From the NCBI RefSeq assembly GCF_002101965.1, contig NZ_LQQA01000032.1, positions 154,319 to 218,318 of the forward strand: a stretch of 64,000 nt of DNA, given 5' to 3'. Every line of letters begins with the position of its first letter. Position 1 is the first letter of the stretch. Origin of the DNA: Mycolicibacterium wolinskyi (GTDB lineage Bacteria; Actinomycetota; Actinomycetes; Mycobacteriales; Mycobacteriaceae). Below, in pieces: positions 50,849 to 58,819 of the stretch. Position numbers and translations under genes: made by a program. The notes under the pieces are model-generated. The model had not been told where the DNA came from. It worked only from the letters and a program-made list of their open reading frames with translations, and did not search any database.

Positions 50849-51667
50849 ATGGCTACCAAGACCGGTCGACCAGAAGCCTGGCGATCGCTGCTGCAGCGAG
50901 GTGTCGATACCGCCGCCGAGTTGTCCGGGGCACTTGCCGAGAAGCTGAGTGCCGCCGCCGATCCGCGCGCCAAGCTGCTGCGCAAACGGCGGTGGGCGCT
51001 GCGGCTCGGGGTGTTCTTCACCCTGGCGTGCGCGTTCTGGGTGTTCGTCACCGCGGTGCTCGCGTCGTGGAGCACCCCGGTCTGGGTCCTGATCATCACG
51101 GGCGCCATCGCCGCGGGCGCGGCGTTCCCGGCGACGTTGCTGTGGCTACGGTATCGCTGGCTGCGCGCCACCCCGCTGCCCGCCGAACGCCCCACCGTCG
51201 GGCGTCGGCTGCCGCCGTGGGGTTCGGCGGCCCGCCAGCCCATGGCGGCGCTGCTGGCCTCCGAGCGTGGGATGTTCTCGCTGCTCGGGGTGATGGAGCG
51301 GGGACGGATGCTGCCCGCCGAGGAGCTGCGGGAGCTGACCGCGGTGGCCAACCAGACCGCGCGCACAATGGCCGGGACCGCCAACGAGGTGGTGTCCATG
51401 GAGCGCGCCATCAGCAACGCGCCCCAGTCGCGGGCGCATCTGGTGCCCACGATCAACGCGTTCACCGCACAGTTGAATCAGGGTGTCCGGCAGTACAACG
51501 AAATGGTCACCGCCGCAGCCCAATTGGTGTCGGCGGCGAACAACGGTCCGGCATCGGCCGCGCCGCTGTCACAGCACCGCTACCGCACCGAGCTGACCGG
51601 CGCCACCGATCGGCTGATCGGCTGGGCGCAGGCCTTCGACGAGCTCGGGCAGCTGCGGCGGGCCTGA
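50849..51667 (+). CDS. pspM: phage-shock membrane protein PspM (Rv2743c-like)
   Basis: A 272-residue protein. The N-terminal basic region (EAWRSLLQRGVDTAAELSG) is followed by two transmembrane helices at about residues 50-70 and 76-98. A helical cytoplasmic part follows (SLLGVMERGRMLPAEELREL, TARTMAGTANEVVSMERAIS). It matches Rv2743c/PspM, the membrane anchor partner of PspA. It starts 20 bp after pspA. No fourth operon gene (pspN) follows; a convergent gene starts at once. Confidence 0.85.
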   Translation: MATKTGRPEAWRSLLQRGVDTAAELSGALAEKLSAAADPRAKLLRKRRWALRLGVFFTLACAFWVFVTAVLASWSTPVWVLIITGAIAAGAAFPATLLWLRYRWLRATPLPAERPTVGRRLPPWGSAARQPMAALLASERGMFSLLGVMERGRMLPAEELRELTAVANQTARTMAGTANEVVSMERAISNAPQSRAHLVPTINAFTAQLNQGVRQYNEMVTAAAQLVSAANNGPASAAPLSQHRYRTELTGATDRLIGWAQAFDELGQLRRA

Positions 51668-51670
51668 CCC

Positions 51671-52087
51671 TCAGACGTCGTGGCTGCTTGGCGGCCCCGA
51701 CCGCGGTCCGTACCTCTCGATGTACGCCTCGTGGATGTGCGCGTTCTTCTTGCGGGACAGCGCGTCGACGAGGTTGGGGTCCAGCCCGTGTTTGGCCAGC
51801 ATGTGGCGGCGCCACACCTTGTTGAGGGCATGCGAGAAGAACACGAACGGGATGAAGATCGGCAGCGTCATGCTGATGTGGACGTACAGCGTCGTCGGGA
51901 TCAGCCAGAACGGTGCCAGGATGATCAGGGCGGGCACCGCCATCCGCACCATCATCCGGATGGTGGCGCCTTCGCCGGCCAGATCGTCACGTACCCAGCC
52001 GCGCATGGAATCGGGCAGTCGCCGCCCGTAGCAGTAGGTGACGTACTCCCAGATGTTCGGCTTGGAGCGTGCCGACGGCTCGCTCAC
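51671..52087 (-). CDS. DUF5313 family membrane protein
   Basis: A 138-residue protein. The N-terminal PNIWEYVTYCYGRRLPDSMR, then WVRDDLAGEGATIRMMVRMA, mark DUF5313, a mycobacterial family. Two transmembrane helices lie between about residues 55 and 98, and the tail is basic (RKKNAHIHEAYIERYG). The function is unknown. GTG 52087 overlaps the stop of the epoxide-hydrolase-like gene (GTGA). Its 3' end lies 3 bp from pspM. Confidence 0.8.
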   Translation of the reverse strand: MSEPSARSKPNIWEYVTYCYGRRLPDSMRGWVRDDLAGEGATIRMMVRMAVPALIILAPFWLIPTTLYVHISMTLPIFIPFVFFSHALNKVWRRHMLAKHGLDPNLVDALSRKKNAHIHEAYIERYGPRSGPPSSHDV

Positions 52088-52518
52088 AGGGTGGTGCGCA
52101 GCGACGGGACCACCACGCCGGCTACGCCCCGCACGGTTGCCTTCAACATGTCGAAGAAGTCGAAGTAGTCGCGCCACAGCGTGATTCGGCCGTCGTGCAC
52201 CTCGAATACGCCACAGACCCAGAACTGCAGCCGCAGCGGGCCGAAGGTCAGGGCATCGGTGCGTTCGGTGAGCACGGACGCACCGTCGGCCGCGCTGCGA
52301 TGAATCTTCACCTCGAAACCGGCGCGGCCCTGCATCGACCGGAACAGCTTCATCGCGCGGGCGCGCCCGTAGATCGTCGGCAGCCCGACGTTCTGGTAGA
52401 CGAGATTCTGGGCCAGGGCGTTCTCGGCCGTATCGAAGTCCTCGTCCTGCAGTGCGTTCAGGAACACCTCGACCGTTGTGGTCGGGTCCTGCACTGTCGT
52501 GGATGATTGGTCAGCCAT
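52084..52518 (-). CDS. ephG: limonene-1,2-epoxide hydrolase-like protein (EphG type)
   Basis: A 144-residue cone-fold protein like mycobacterial EphG (Rv2740). It has TVEVFLNALQDEDFDTAENA, LVYQNVGLPTIYGRARAMKL, VLTERTDALTFGPLRLQFWV and CGVFEVHDGRITLWRDYFD. The Asp/Arg/Asp triad residues expected for limonene-epoxide hydrolases can be placed in TERTDAL and WRDYFD. It hydrolyses epoxides, possibly of lipids or sterols. ATG 52518 is divergent from the glycosyltransferase gene (41 bp). Confidence 0.85.
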   Translation of the reverse strand: MADQSSTTVQDPTTTVEVFLNALQDEDFDTAENALAQNLVYQNVGLPTIYGRARAMKLFRSMQGRAGFEVKIHRSAADGASVLTERTDALTFGPLRLQFWVCGVFEVHDGRITLWRDYFDFFDMLKATVRGVAGVVVPSLRTTL

Positions 52519-52559
52519 GCCCGAAGCCTAGATGCCAGGGGCTGTGGCAGGGTAGGCCG

Positions 52560-53732
52560 GTGCGCGTAGCCGTGGTTGCCGGGCCCGATCCCGGGCATGC
52601 CTTTCCAGCCCTCGCGCTGTGCCGAGAATTCCTGGCCGCGGGGGACACCCCGACCCTGTTGACGGGCGTGGAATGGCTGGACACCGCGCGTGCTGCCGGC
52701 ATCGACGCGATCGAACTCGACGGCCTGGATCCCACCGAACTCGACGACGACGCCGACGCGGGAGCCAAGATCCACCAGCGGGCAGCCCGCATGGCGGTGC
52801 TCAACGTGCCGCAGCTACAGGACCTCGCGCCCGATCTGGTGGTCTCCGACGTCATCACCGCATGCGGAGGTCTGGCCGCCGAACTGCTCGGACTGCCGTG
52901 GATCGAGCTCAATCCCCATCCGCTGTACCGGCCGTCGAAGGGGCTTCCGCCGCTCGGCAGCGGCCTGGCGCCCGGCGTCGGTGTCCGGGGCCGGTTGCGT
53001 GACGCCGTGATGCGGGCGCTGACCGCGCGGTCGTGGCGCGCCGGGCTCGCGCAGCGTTCGGCGGCGCGGGTGCAGATCGGTCTGCCCGCGGCCGACCCGG
53101 GTCCGCTGCGCCGGTTGATCGCGACCCTGCCCGCCCTTGAGGTGCCGCGCCCGGACTGGCCGGACGAGGCGGTTGTCGTGGGGCCGCTGCACTTCGAGCC
53201 CACCTCCGCGGTGCTGGACGTGCCACCGGGATCCGGCCCGGTGATCGTGGTGGCGCCGTCCACCGCGGTGACCGGGGCGCAGGGGATGGCCGAGCTGGCA
53301 CTGGAATCGCTGCGGCCGGGGGAGACGGTGCCCGCGGGCGCGCGCGTGGTGGTATCGCGCCTGGCCGGAGCCGACACCCACGTGCCGCCGTGGGCCGTCG
53401 TCGGGCTGGGCCGCCAGGACGAACTGCTCTCGCACGCCGATCTGGTGATCTGCGGCGGCGGGCACGGCATGGTGTCCAAGACGCTGCTGGCGGGTGTGCC
53501 GATGGTGGTCGTCCCGGGCGGTGGCGATCAATGGGAGATCGCCAATCGTGTTGTGCGCCAGGGCAGTGCGCAACTCGTGCGGCCGTTGACCGCCGACGCT
53601 CTCACCGCTGCGGTCGGCGCGGTGCTCGGCTCGCCGGCCTACCGGGAGGCCGCGGCGCGTGCCGGGGCATCGGCGGCCGAGGTGGCAGATCCGGTACGGG
53701 TGTGCCATGACGCCCTGTCCCGGGCTGGGTAG
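52560..53732 (+). CDS. GT-B-fold glycosyltransferase-like protein (Rv2739c-like)
   Basis: A 390-residue protein with the two-Rossmann GT-B layout. The N-terminal half is VAVVAGPDPGHAFPALALCR with LVVSDVITACGGLAAELLG. The C-terminal half has VICGGGHGMVSKTLLAGVPM and VVVPGGGDQWEIANRVVRQG, the nucleotide-sugar pocket of MurG/UGT-like enzymes. The conserved GGHG replaces the usual HHGG. Donor and acceptor are unknown. GTG 52560 fits the VRVAVVAGP start. Confidence 0.8.
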   Translation: MRVAVVAGPDPGHAFPALALCREFLAAGDTPTLLTGVEWLDTARAAGIDAIELDGLDPTELDDDADAGAKIHQRAARMAVLNVPQLQDLAPDLVVSDVITACGGLAAELLGLPWIELNPHPLYRPSKGLPPLGSGLAPGVGVRGRLRDAVMRALTARSWRAGLAQRSAARVQIGLPAADPGPLRRLIATLPALEVPRPDWPDEAVVVGPLHFEPTSAVLDVPPGSGPVIVVAPSTAVTGAQGMAELALESLRPGETVPAGARVVVSRLAGADTHVPPWAVVGLGRQDELLSHADLVICGGGHGMVSKTLLAGVPMVVVPGGGDQWEIANRVVRQGSAQLVRPLTADALTAAVGAVLGSPAYREAAARAGASAAEVADPVRVCHDALSRAG

Positions 53733-53735
53733 GTT
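53730..53735 (+). promoter_or_regulatory. -10 element (TAGGTT), leaderless DUF3046 transcript
   Basis: TAGGTT ends 7 nt before GTG 53743; it overlaps the stop codon of the preceding gene. Confidence 0.4.
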
Positions 53736-53742
53736 GGGGTCC

Positions 53743-53937
53743 GTGCGGTTGACGGAATTCCATGACCTTGTGGATGGCCAGTTCGGCTCGATGCGAGGGC
53801 GCTCCCTGCTCGTCGACCATGTGCTGAGCGGCCTCGGCGGACGCACCGCCGCGCAGGCCATCGAAGACGGTGTCGAGCCCCGCGAGGTGTGGCGGGCGCT
53901 GTGCGCGGACTTCGACGTGCCGCGCGATCAATGGTGA
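53743..53937 (+). CDS. DUF3046 protein
   Basis: A 64-residue protein filling the whole DUF3046 family: RLTEFHDLVDGQFGSMRGRS, LVDHVLSGLGGRTAAQAIED and the terminal WRALCADFDVPRDQW. This small actinobacterial family sits upstream of recA in mycobacteria (Rv2738c). In M. tuberculosis a DUF3046-like segment is also part of PspN. Its function is unknown. The start is GTG 53743. Confidence 0.85.
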   Translation: MRLTEFHDLVDGQFGSMRGRSLLVDHVLSGLGGRTAAQAIEDGVEPREVWRALCADFDVPRDQW

Positions 53938-53983
53938 GGTTTTTCCGCTTTTCCTGATCGCGAATCCGGCGTATACCGGAGCT

Positions 53984-54187
53984 ATGGGTCTCGGTGACCA
54001 TCCGATGCGGACGCCGTTCTACGGCGTGCTGCTGGTGATCGTCGCAGTTCTGTTGGCGTGGCTGGTCGCGTCGACACTGACCGGATGGCAGGCGGCGGTC
54101 GGATACTTCCTGGCGATCGCCGTCGGCGCGGTCGGGTTCGTCATGACGCTGCGGGATCTCGACAACTTTCCGAACTGGCGGCACTGA
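53984..54187 (+). CDS. small membrane protein upstream of recA
   Basis: A 67-residue hydrophobic protein. It has two transmembrane helices (FYGVLLVIVAVLLAWLVAS and AVGYFLAIAVGAVGFVMTL) and a short polar tail. ATG 53984 is used. No family is recognised. It lies between DUF3046 and the recA promoter region. Codon use is normal for the window, which supports a real gene. Confidence 0.6.
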   Translation: MGLGDHPMRTPFYGVLLVIVAVLLAWLVASTLTGWQAAVGYFLAIAVGAVGFVMTLRDLDNFPNWRH

Positions 54188-54219
54188 CCGCCGCGCCGTG
54201 CACGGCGTGTCCACTTGAA

Positions 54220-54235
54220 TCGAACAGATGTTCGT
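54220..54235. promoter_or_regulatory. LexA (SOS) box of recA
   Basis: TCGAACAGATGTTCGT differs by one base from the mycobacterial SOS box TCGAACnnnnGTTCGA. A TACTGT -10-like hexamer follows at 54237-54242, so LexA would block this distal promoter. Confidence 0.9.
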
Positions 54236-54280
54236 CTACTGTGGTCGGCATGCGATGGCTAGATGCTGGTCAGGCCGACT

Positions 54281-54302
54281 TGTCGGTGGCTACCTCTAGC
54301 GT
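54281..54302 (+). promoter_or_regulatory. PafBC-type (RecA-NDp) promoter of recA
   Basis: TGTCGGTG-N8-TAGCGT matches the LexA-independent DNA-damage promoter consensus TGTCRGTG-N8-TAnnnT, activated by PafBC in mycobacteria. It lies 52 bp upstream of ATG 54355. With the LexA box it gives recA two damage-responsive promoters. Confidence 0.85.
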
Positions 54303-54354
54303 CACGGACAACTGATCGAAAACCGATCAACCACCCATAAGGACGGAGATCACC

Positions 54355-55407
54355 ATGGCGCAGCAGGCACCTGACCGCGAAAAAGCGCTCGAATTGGCGA
54401 TGGCGCAGATCGACAAGAACTTCGGCAAGGGGTCGGTGATGCGCCTCGGTGACGAGGTGCGCCAGCCGATCTCGGTCATCCCGACCGGTTCGATCGCGTT
54501 GGATGTGGCACTCGGTATCGGCGGTCTGCCGAGGGGCCGTGTCGTCGAGATCTACGGCCCGGAGTCCTCGGGTAAGACGACGGTCGCGCTGCATGCGGTG
54601 GCCAACGCGCAAGCCGCAGGCGGCATCGCGGCGTTCATCGACGCCGAGCACGCGCTCGATCCGGAGTACGCCAAGAAGCTCGGCGTGGACACCGACTCGC
54701 TGTTGGTCTCTCAGCCCGACACCGGTGAGCAGGCGCTGGAGATCGCCGACATGCTGGTGCGCTCGGGTGCGCTGGACATCCTGGTGATCGACTCGGTCGC
54801 CGCCCTGGTGCCCCGCGCCGAGATCGAAGGCGAGATGGGCGACAGTCACGTCGGTCTGCAGGCCCGCCTGATGAGCCAGGCGCTGCGGAAGATGACCGGT
54901 GCGCTCAACAACTCCGGCACCACCGCGATCTTCATCAACCAGCTCCGCGAGAAGATCGGCGTGATGTTCGGCTCGCCCGAGACCACAACGGGCGGTAAGG
55001 CGCTGAAGTTCTACGCCTCGGTCCGGATGGACGTCCGCCGCATCGAGACACTCAAGGACGGCACCGACGCCGTGGGTAACCGCACCCGCGTCAAGATCGT
55101 CAAGAACAAGGTGTCGCCGCCGTTCAAGCAGGCCGAGTTCGACATCCTCTACGGCCAGGGCATCAGCCGCGAAGGCTCGCTCATCGACATGGGTGTCGAG
55201 CACGGCTTCATCCGCAAGTCGGGCTCGTGGTTCACCTATGAGGGTGAGCAGCTGGGCCAGGGCAAGGAGAACGCCCGCAAGTTCTTGCTGGAGAACGTCG
55301 ACGTCGCCAACGAGATCGAGAAGAAGATCAAAGAGAAGCTCGGTATCGGGGCCGTCGTGACCGCCGAGGCAACCGATGACGTCCTACCCGCCCCGGTTGA
55401 CTTCTGA
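54355..55407 (+). CDS. recA: recombinase RecA
   Basis: A 350-residue ATP-dependent strand-exchange protein and LexA coprotease. Walker A is GPESSGKT at residues 68-75, Walker B is DILVIDSVAAL, and the loop 2 region runs through TTAIFINQLREKIGVMFGSP. The reading is continuous, with no intein, unlike M. tuberculosis recA. ATG 54355 follows a GGAG site. The last 32 bp overlap recX. Confidence 0.98.
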   Translation: MAQQAPDREKALELAMAQIDKNFGKGSVMRLGDEVRQPISVIPTGSIALDVALGIGGLPRGRVVEIYGPESSGKTTVALHAVANAQAAGGIAAFIDAEHALDPEYAKKLGVDTDSLLVSQPDTGEQALEIADMLVRSGALDILVIDSVAALVPRAEIEGEMGDSHVGLQARLMSQALRKMTGALNNSGTTAIFINQLREKIGVMFGSPETTTGGKALKFYASVRMDVRRIETLKDGTDAVGNRTRVKIVKNKVSPPFKQAEFDILYGQGISREGSLIDMGVEHGFIRKSGSWFTYEGEQLGQGKENARKFLLENVDVANEIEKKIKEKLGIGAVVTAEATDDVLPAPVDF

Positions 55408-55936
55408 GTCGCCCGGCAAGCCCGAGGGGGAGCAGGCGCAGGATCCCTGCGCCCGCGAGGAGCAGGCCAAGAATGTCTGCCTGCGCCTGCTTACCGTGCG
55501 GGCACGTACCCGCTCCGAACTCGAGGCGCAGCTGACCAAACGCGGTTACCCCGATGACGTCAGTGCCAGGGTGCTCGACCGGCTCACCGAGGTCGGACTG
55601 ATCGACGATGAGGATTTCGCCGAGCAGTGGGTGCGTTCTCGGCACGCCAATGCCGGAAAAGGCAAGCGGGCGTTGGCCGTTGAACTGCGCAAGAAGGGCG
55701 TGGACGACGAGGTGATCAGCTCGGCACTGGCCGATCTCGATCCGGCCGCCGAGCGGCAGCGGGCCGAGCAGCTGGTCCGGGACAAGTTGCGCCGTGAACG
55801 CCTCGCTGACGACGACGATGTGAAGGTGACGCGCCGGTTGGTGGGCATGCTCGCCCGCCGCGGCTACAGCCAGTCGATGGCGTTCGACGTGGTCAGTGTC
55901 GAGCTCGCCAGTGAGCGGGAGCGGCGCCGGGTGTAG
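55376..55936 (+). CDS. recX: RecA regulator RecX
   Basis: A 186-residue RecX with three helical repeats: CLRLLTVRARTRSELEAQLT, DRLTEVGLIDDEDFAEQWVR and VTRRLVGMLARRGYSQSMAF. RecX binds RecA filaments and limits their activity. ATG 55376 lies inside recA, so the genes are coupled, as in other mycobacteria. It ends 1 bp from the stop of the convergent LysE gene. Confidence 0.93.
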   Translation: MTSYPPRLTSESPGKPEGEQAQDPCAREEQAKNVCLRLLTVRARTRSELEAQLTKRGYPDDVSARVLDRLTEVGLIDDEDFAEQWVRSRHANAGKGKRALAVELRKKGVDDEVISSALADLDPAAERQRAEQLVRDKLRRERLADDDDVKVTRRLVGMLARRGYSQSMAFDVVSVELASERERRRV

Positions 55937-55937
55937 T

Positions 55938-56579
55938 TCAGTCTTTTCTGCCGGTGGCGGCGACGGTCACGCCCAGGCCGATCATGGCGAGCCCGCCGAC
56001 GCCGCCCACCATGGCGAGCCTTCGCGGTGAATGCGCGAACCAGCTTCTGGCAGTTGCCGCGACGAGGCCCCACACGGAGTCGGACGCGATCGCGATCAGG
56101 TTGAAGACCAATCCGAGGATCAGGATCTGGACGATGACGCCGTGACCGTTGCCGCGGTCGACGAACTGCGGCAGGACAGCCGCGAAAAACACAATGGTCT
56201 TCGGATTGGCGACACCGACGGCGAACCCGTCCCACAGCGTGCGGGACACGCCGTGTCGTGGATCGCCGCCATCGAGGTTGGCTTGCAGCTCGCCGCGATG
56301 GCGGATCGCGGTGATGCCGAGATAGATCAGGTACGCCGCGCCGGCGAGTTTGAGTGCGGTGAACGCGACGACGGAGTGTTCGACGACGGTGCCGACACCG
56401 AATGCCACGGCGACGACGAGCACGTACGCGCCCAGCGCGTTGCCGGCTACGGTGGTGAGCGCCGTCTGGCGGCCGTGCGCCAACGCTCGGCCGATGACGA
56501 ACAGGACGCTCGGCCCCGGGACGATGATCAGGACGAACGACATCGCCGCGAACGCCAGCAGCCGGTCGGCGGACACCAC
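55938..56579 (-). CDS. LysE family translocator
   Basis: A 213-residue membrane protein with about six transmembrane helices. LysE/RhtB signatures are FVLIIVPGPSVLFVIGRALA near the start, AYLIYLGITAIRHRG, and GFAVGVANPKTIVFFAAVLP. It exports amino acids or related small metabolites; the substrate is unknown. GTG 56579 is divergent from the kinase-like gene at 56625. Confidence 0.88.
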   Translation of the reverse strand: MVSADRLLAFAAMSFVLIIVPGPSVLFVIGRALAHGRQTALTTVAGNALGAYVLVVAVAFGVGTVVEHSVVAFTALKLAGAAYLIYLGITAIRHRGELQANLDGGDPRHGVSRTLWDGFAVGVANPKTIVFFAAVLPQFVDRGNGHGVIVQILILGLVFNLIAIASDSVWGLVAATARSWFAHSPRRLAMVGGVGGLAMIGLGVTVAATGRKD

Positions 56580-56611
56580 GGGGGCAGCTTATCGGCTGAC
56601 CACCTGCACGG

Positions 56612-56617
56612 TAGCTT
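56612..56617 (+). promoter_or_regulatory. -10 element (TAGCTT), leaderless P-loop gene transcript
   Basis: TAGCTT ends 7 nt before GTG 56625. Confidence 0.45.
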
Positions 56618-56624
56618 GACCAAC

Positions 56625-57161
56625 GTGAACGGCGAAGTGGTGATCTTGACCGGTCCGCCCGGAAGCGGCAAGACCACAGCGGCGGACATCCTCGCGGCAG
56701 CAGCCGACCGGCCGACCGTACATCTGACCACCGATCAGTTCTATCGGGCGATCCGCGCCGGGTACATCCCGCCGTTTCTGCCGGAGGCGCAAGCGCAGAA
56801 CGAAGTGGTCATCGACGCGATCGTCGCAGCGGTCGCGGCATACGCCAGTGGCGGATTCGACGTGGTCGTCGACGGCATCGTCGGCCCGTGGTTTCTCGGA
56901 CCGTTCCGCGACCTCGCGGGAAGGAGCGGAATCACCTTGTCCTACATCGTGTTACGGCCGACGCTGCAGACCGCGCTGGCGCGTGCACAGGCCCGCAGCG
57001 GCGACGACCTCAAGGACCCCGACGCCATCACCGGTTTGCATTCCGCGTTCGCCGAACTCGACGGCCTGGAAAGCCACGTCATCGACAACAGCGCACTCGA
57101 CGCATCCGGCACGGCCGAGCGCGTTCGCCAGGCGATCGCCTCGGGGCGTTACCGCCTGTGA
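56625..57161 (+). CDS. P-loop NTPase, small-molecule-kinase-like
   Basis: A 178-residue AAA_33/zeta-like kinase. It has Walker A GPPGSGKTT near residue 10, TTDQFYRAIRAGYIPPF with the acidic residue after strand 2, DVVVDGIVGPW (strand 3) and LARAQARSGDD with an arginine-rich lid. It looks like a phosphotransferase on a small molecule. No adjacent antitoxin suggests a toxin role. The substrate is unknown. Start GTG 56625 follows a -10 hexamer; the 3' end is 10 bp from the convergent gluD-like gene. Confidence 0.78.
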   Translation: MNGEVVILTGPPGSGKTTAADILAAAADRPTVHLTTDQFYRAIRAGYIPPFLPEAQAQNEVVIDAIVAAVAAYASGGFDVVVDGIVGPWFLGPFRDLAGRSGITLSYIVLRPTLQTALARAQARSGDDLKDPDAITGLHSAFAELDGLESHVIDNSALDASGTAERVRQAIASGRYRL

Positions 57162-57171
57162 TCCGGCAGGT

Positions 57172-58092
57172 CTAGGTACCGCGGGACTGGTCGCCGGTGG
57201 CCGCCAGCTCCACGTGCGCGCCGGGGGCGCCTTCCTGTTCGATGGCTTCGGCCGCAAGGGGAGTCGGTGCCCGGCGGGAGCTTCGCAGCCGTCGTTCGAT
57301 TCTCGTGGCCAGTGCCGACAATGCGAAGTTCACGGTGATCATCAAGATCGCGATGACGATCAATGCGGGTAGGTAGTTGCCGTAGGACGAACCGATGTTG
57401 GTGCCCTGCCGCACCATCTCCACGAACGTGATCTGGTAGCCGATCGCGGTGTCCTTGAGCACGACCACCAATTGCGAGATCAAGACCGGCAGCATGGCCG
57501 TGATCGCCTGCGGCAGCAGGATCATGCGCATGGTCTGGGTCCACGACAAGCCGAGTGACCATGCCGCTTCACTCTGCCCGCGGGGCAGCGAACTGACCCC
57601 GGCGCGGACGATCTCGGCGATCACCGCGCCGTTGTAGAGCGTCAGACCCGTGATGACCCCGGCCAGCGCAAGGTGTTTCGAGGGGAAGACGTCGTATGTG
57701 GCGTACAGGAAGTACGCGAAGATCATCATGATCAGGACCGGGACCGCGCGGAAGAACTCCACGATCACGGCGCTGACCCAGCGGATCGGGCCGATCGGCG
57801 CGAGCCGGCCCACCCCGAGGATCAGGCCGAGCGCCAGCGCCAGCACGATCGACACGGCCGCCGCCGTCAGCGTGCCCTGCACCCCGGGCAACACGTACGT
57901 CATCCACAGGTCTGACGTGAGAAACGGCTTCCACTTGGCCGCTTCGAGTTGATCGCGGTTCCACAGCTGGTAGATCACGAACGCGATGACCGCTCCGGTG
58001 ATCAACACGGTGAGCGCCGTCAGCACATGGTTGCGTGCCCGAGCCCGCGGACCGGGCGCGTCGAAGAGAACCGATCCGCTCACCTTGGCCAT
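57172..58092 (-). CDS. gluD: amino-acid ABC transporter permease (GluD type)
   Basis: A 306-residue HisM/GluD-family permease. An N-terminal helix (TALTVLITGAVIAFVIYQLW) comes first, then the core with GVQGTLTAAAVSIVLALALG, VEFFRAVPVLIMMIFAYFLY and the EAA-like coupling loop SEAAWSLGLSWTQTMRMILL. A basic, Arg-rich C-terminal tail follows. ATG 58092 is preferred over TTG 58107. It forms the membrane channel with gluC and is the last gene of gluABCD. Confidence 0.9.
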   Translation of the reverse strand: MAKVSGSVLFDAPGPRARARNHVLTALTVLITGAVIAFVIYQLWNRDQLEAAKWKPFLTSDLWMTYVLPGVQGTLTAAAVSIVLALALGLILGVGRLAPIGPIRWVSAVIVEFFRAVPVLIMMIFAYFLYATYDVFPSKHLALAGVITGLTLYNGAVIAEIVRAGVSSLPRGQSEAAWSLGLSWTQTMRMILLPQAITAMLPVLISQLVVVLKDTAIGYQITFVEMVRQGTNIGSSYGNYLPALIVIAILMITVNFALSALATRIERRLRSSRRAPTPLAAEAIEQEGAPGAHVELAATGDQSRGT

Positions 58093-58114
58093 CCGTTCTT
58101 CGCGCAAGCGCTCA

Positions 58115-58795
58115 TCACCTGGCCACCGCCAATCGCTTACCGAGCCAGCCGAAGAACAACCCGAGCGGCAGCGTCAGCAGGATGAACCCGACCGCGAAGA
58201 TCGTGCCGACGGCGATCAGCGCGGCGGTGTTCTCGATCATCTCCTTCATCAGCAACGCGGCCTCGGCGACACCGATCGCCGAGGCGATCGTCGTGTTCTT
58301 CGTCAACGCGATCAGAACCGAGCCGAGGGGGATGATCACCGCGCGAAAAGCCTGCGGCAGCAGGATCAATCGCAGGTTCTGGCCGAACGTCAAACCCAGC
58401 GACCGGGCGGCCTCGGCCTGCCCCAGGGGCACGGTGTTCACCCCCGACCGCACGGTCTCGCACACGAATGAAGCGGTGTAGACCGTCAGGCCGAGCACCG
58501 CGAGCCGAAAGTTGCTGTCGGTGATGGAGGTTGGTGAATTCGGGTCGACGAGGGTGATCCGCAACGTCTGCCCCACCCCGAATGAACAGAACAGGATGAT
58601 CAGCGTCAGGGGAGTGTTGCGGACGATGTTGACATACGTCGTGCCGATCCAGTTCATCACCGGTGTCGGCGCCAGCCTCATCGCGGCCAGCACGGTGCCA
58701 AGAATGAGCGCTCCGACCGCGGAGTACACGGTCAGCTGGATGGTCGTCCAGAACGCCGCGAATATCTCATCGCGGTACTCGGTGAAGATCTCCAC
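58115..58795 (-). CDS. gluC: amino-acid ABC transporter permease (GluC type)
   Basis: A 226-residue permease with about five transmembrane helices. It has FWTTIQLTVYSAVGALILGT, YVNIVRNTPLTLIILFCSFG and the EAA loop QAEAARSLGLTFGQNLRLIL. It pairs with the GluD-like permease, 22 bp downstream. GTG 58795 starts 24 bp after gluB. The family carries glutamate and related amino acids in corynebacteria and mycobacteria. Confidence 0.9.
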   Translation of the reverse strand: MEIFTEYRDEIFAAFWTTIQLTVYSAVGALILGTVLAAMRLAPTPVMNWIGTTYVNIVRNTPLTLIILFCSFGVGQTLRITLVDPNSPTSITDSNFRLAVLGLTVYTASFVCETVRSGVNTVPLGQAEAARSLGLTFGQNLRLILLPQAFRAVIIPLGSVLIALTKNTTIASAIGVAEAALLMKEMIENTAALIAVGTIFAVGFILLTLPLGLFFGWLGKRLAVAR

Positions 58796-58819
58796 GGTCG
58801 GAGCTGTGCCTCCGGCGGA

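Noticed and set aside
54355..55407. Intein in recA
   Set aside because: The protein is continuous at 350 residues with intact Walker motifs; no insertion as in M. tuberculosis.
56625..57161. Zeta-toxin interpretation of the P-loop protein
   Set aside because: The fold is similar, but there is no adjacent antitoxin-sized gene and the flanking genes are ordinary.
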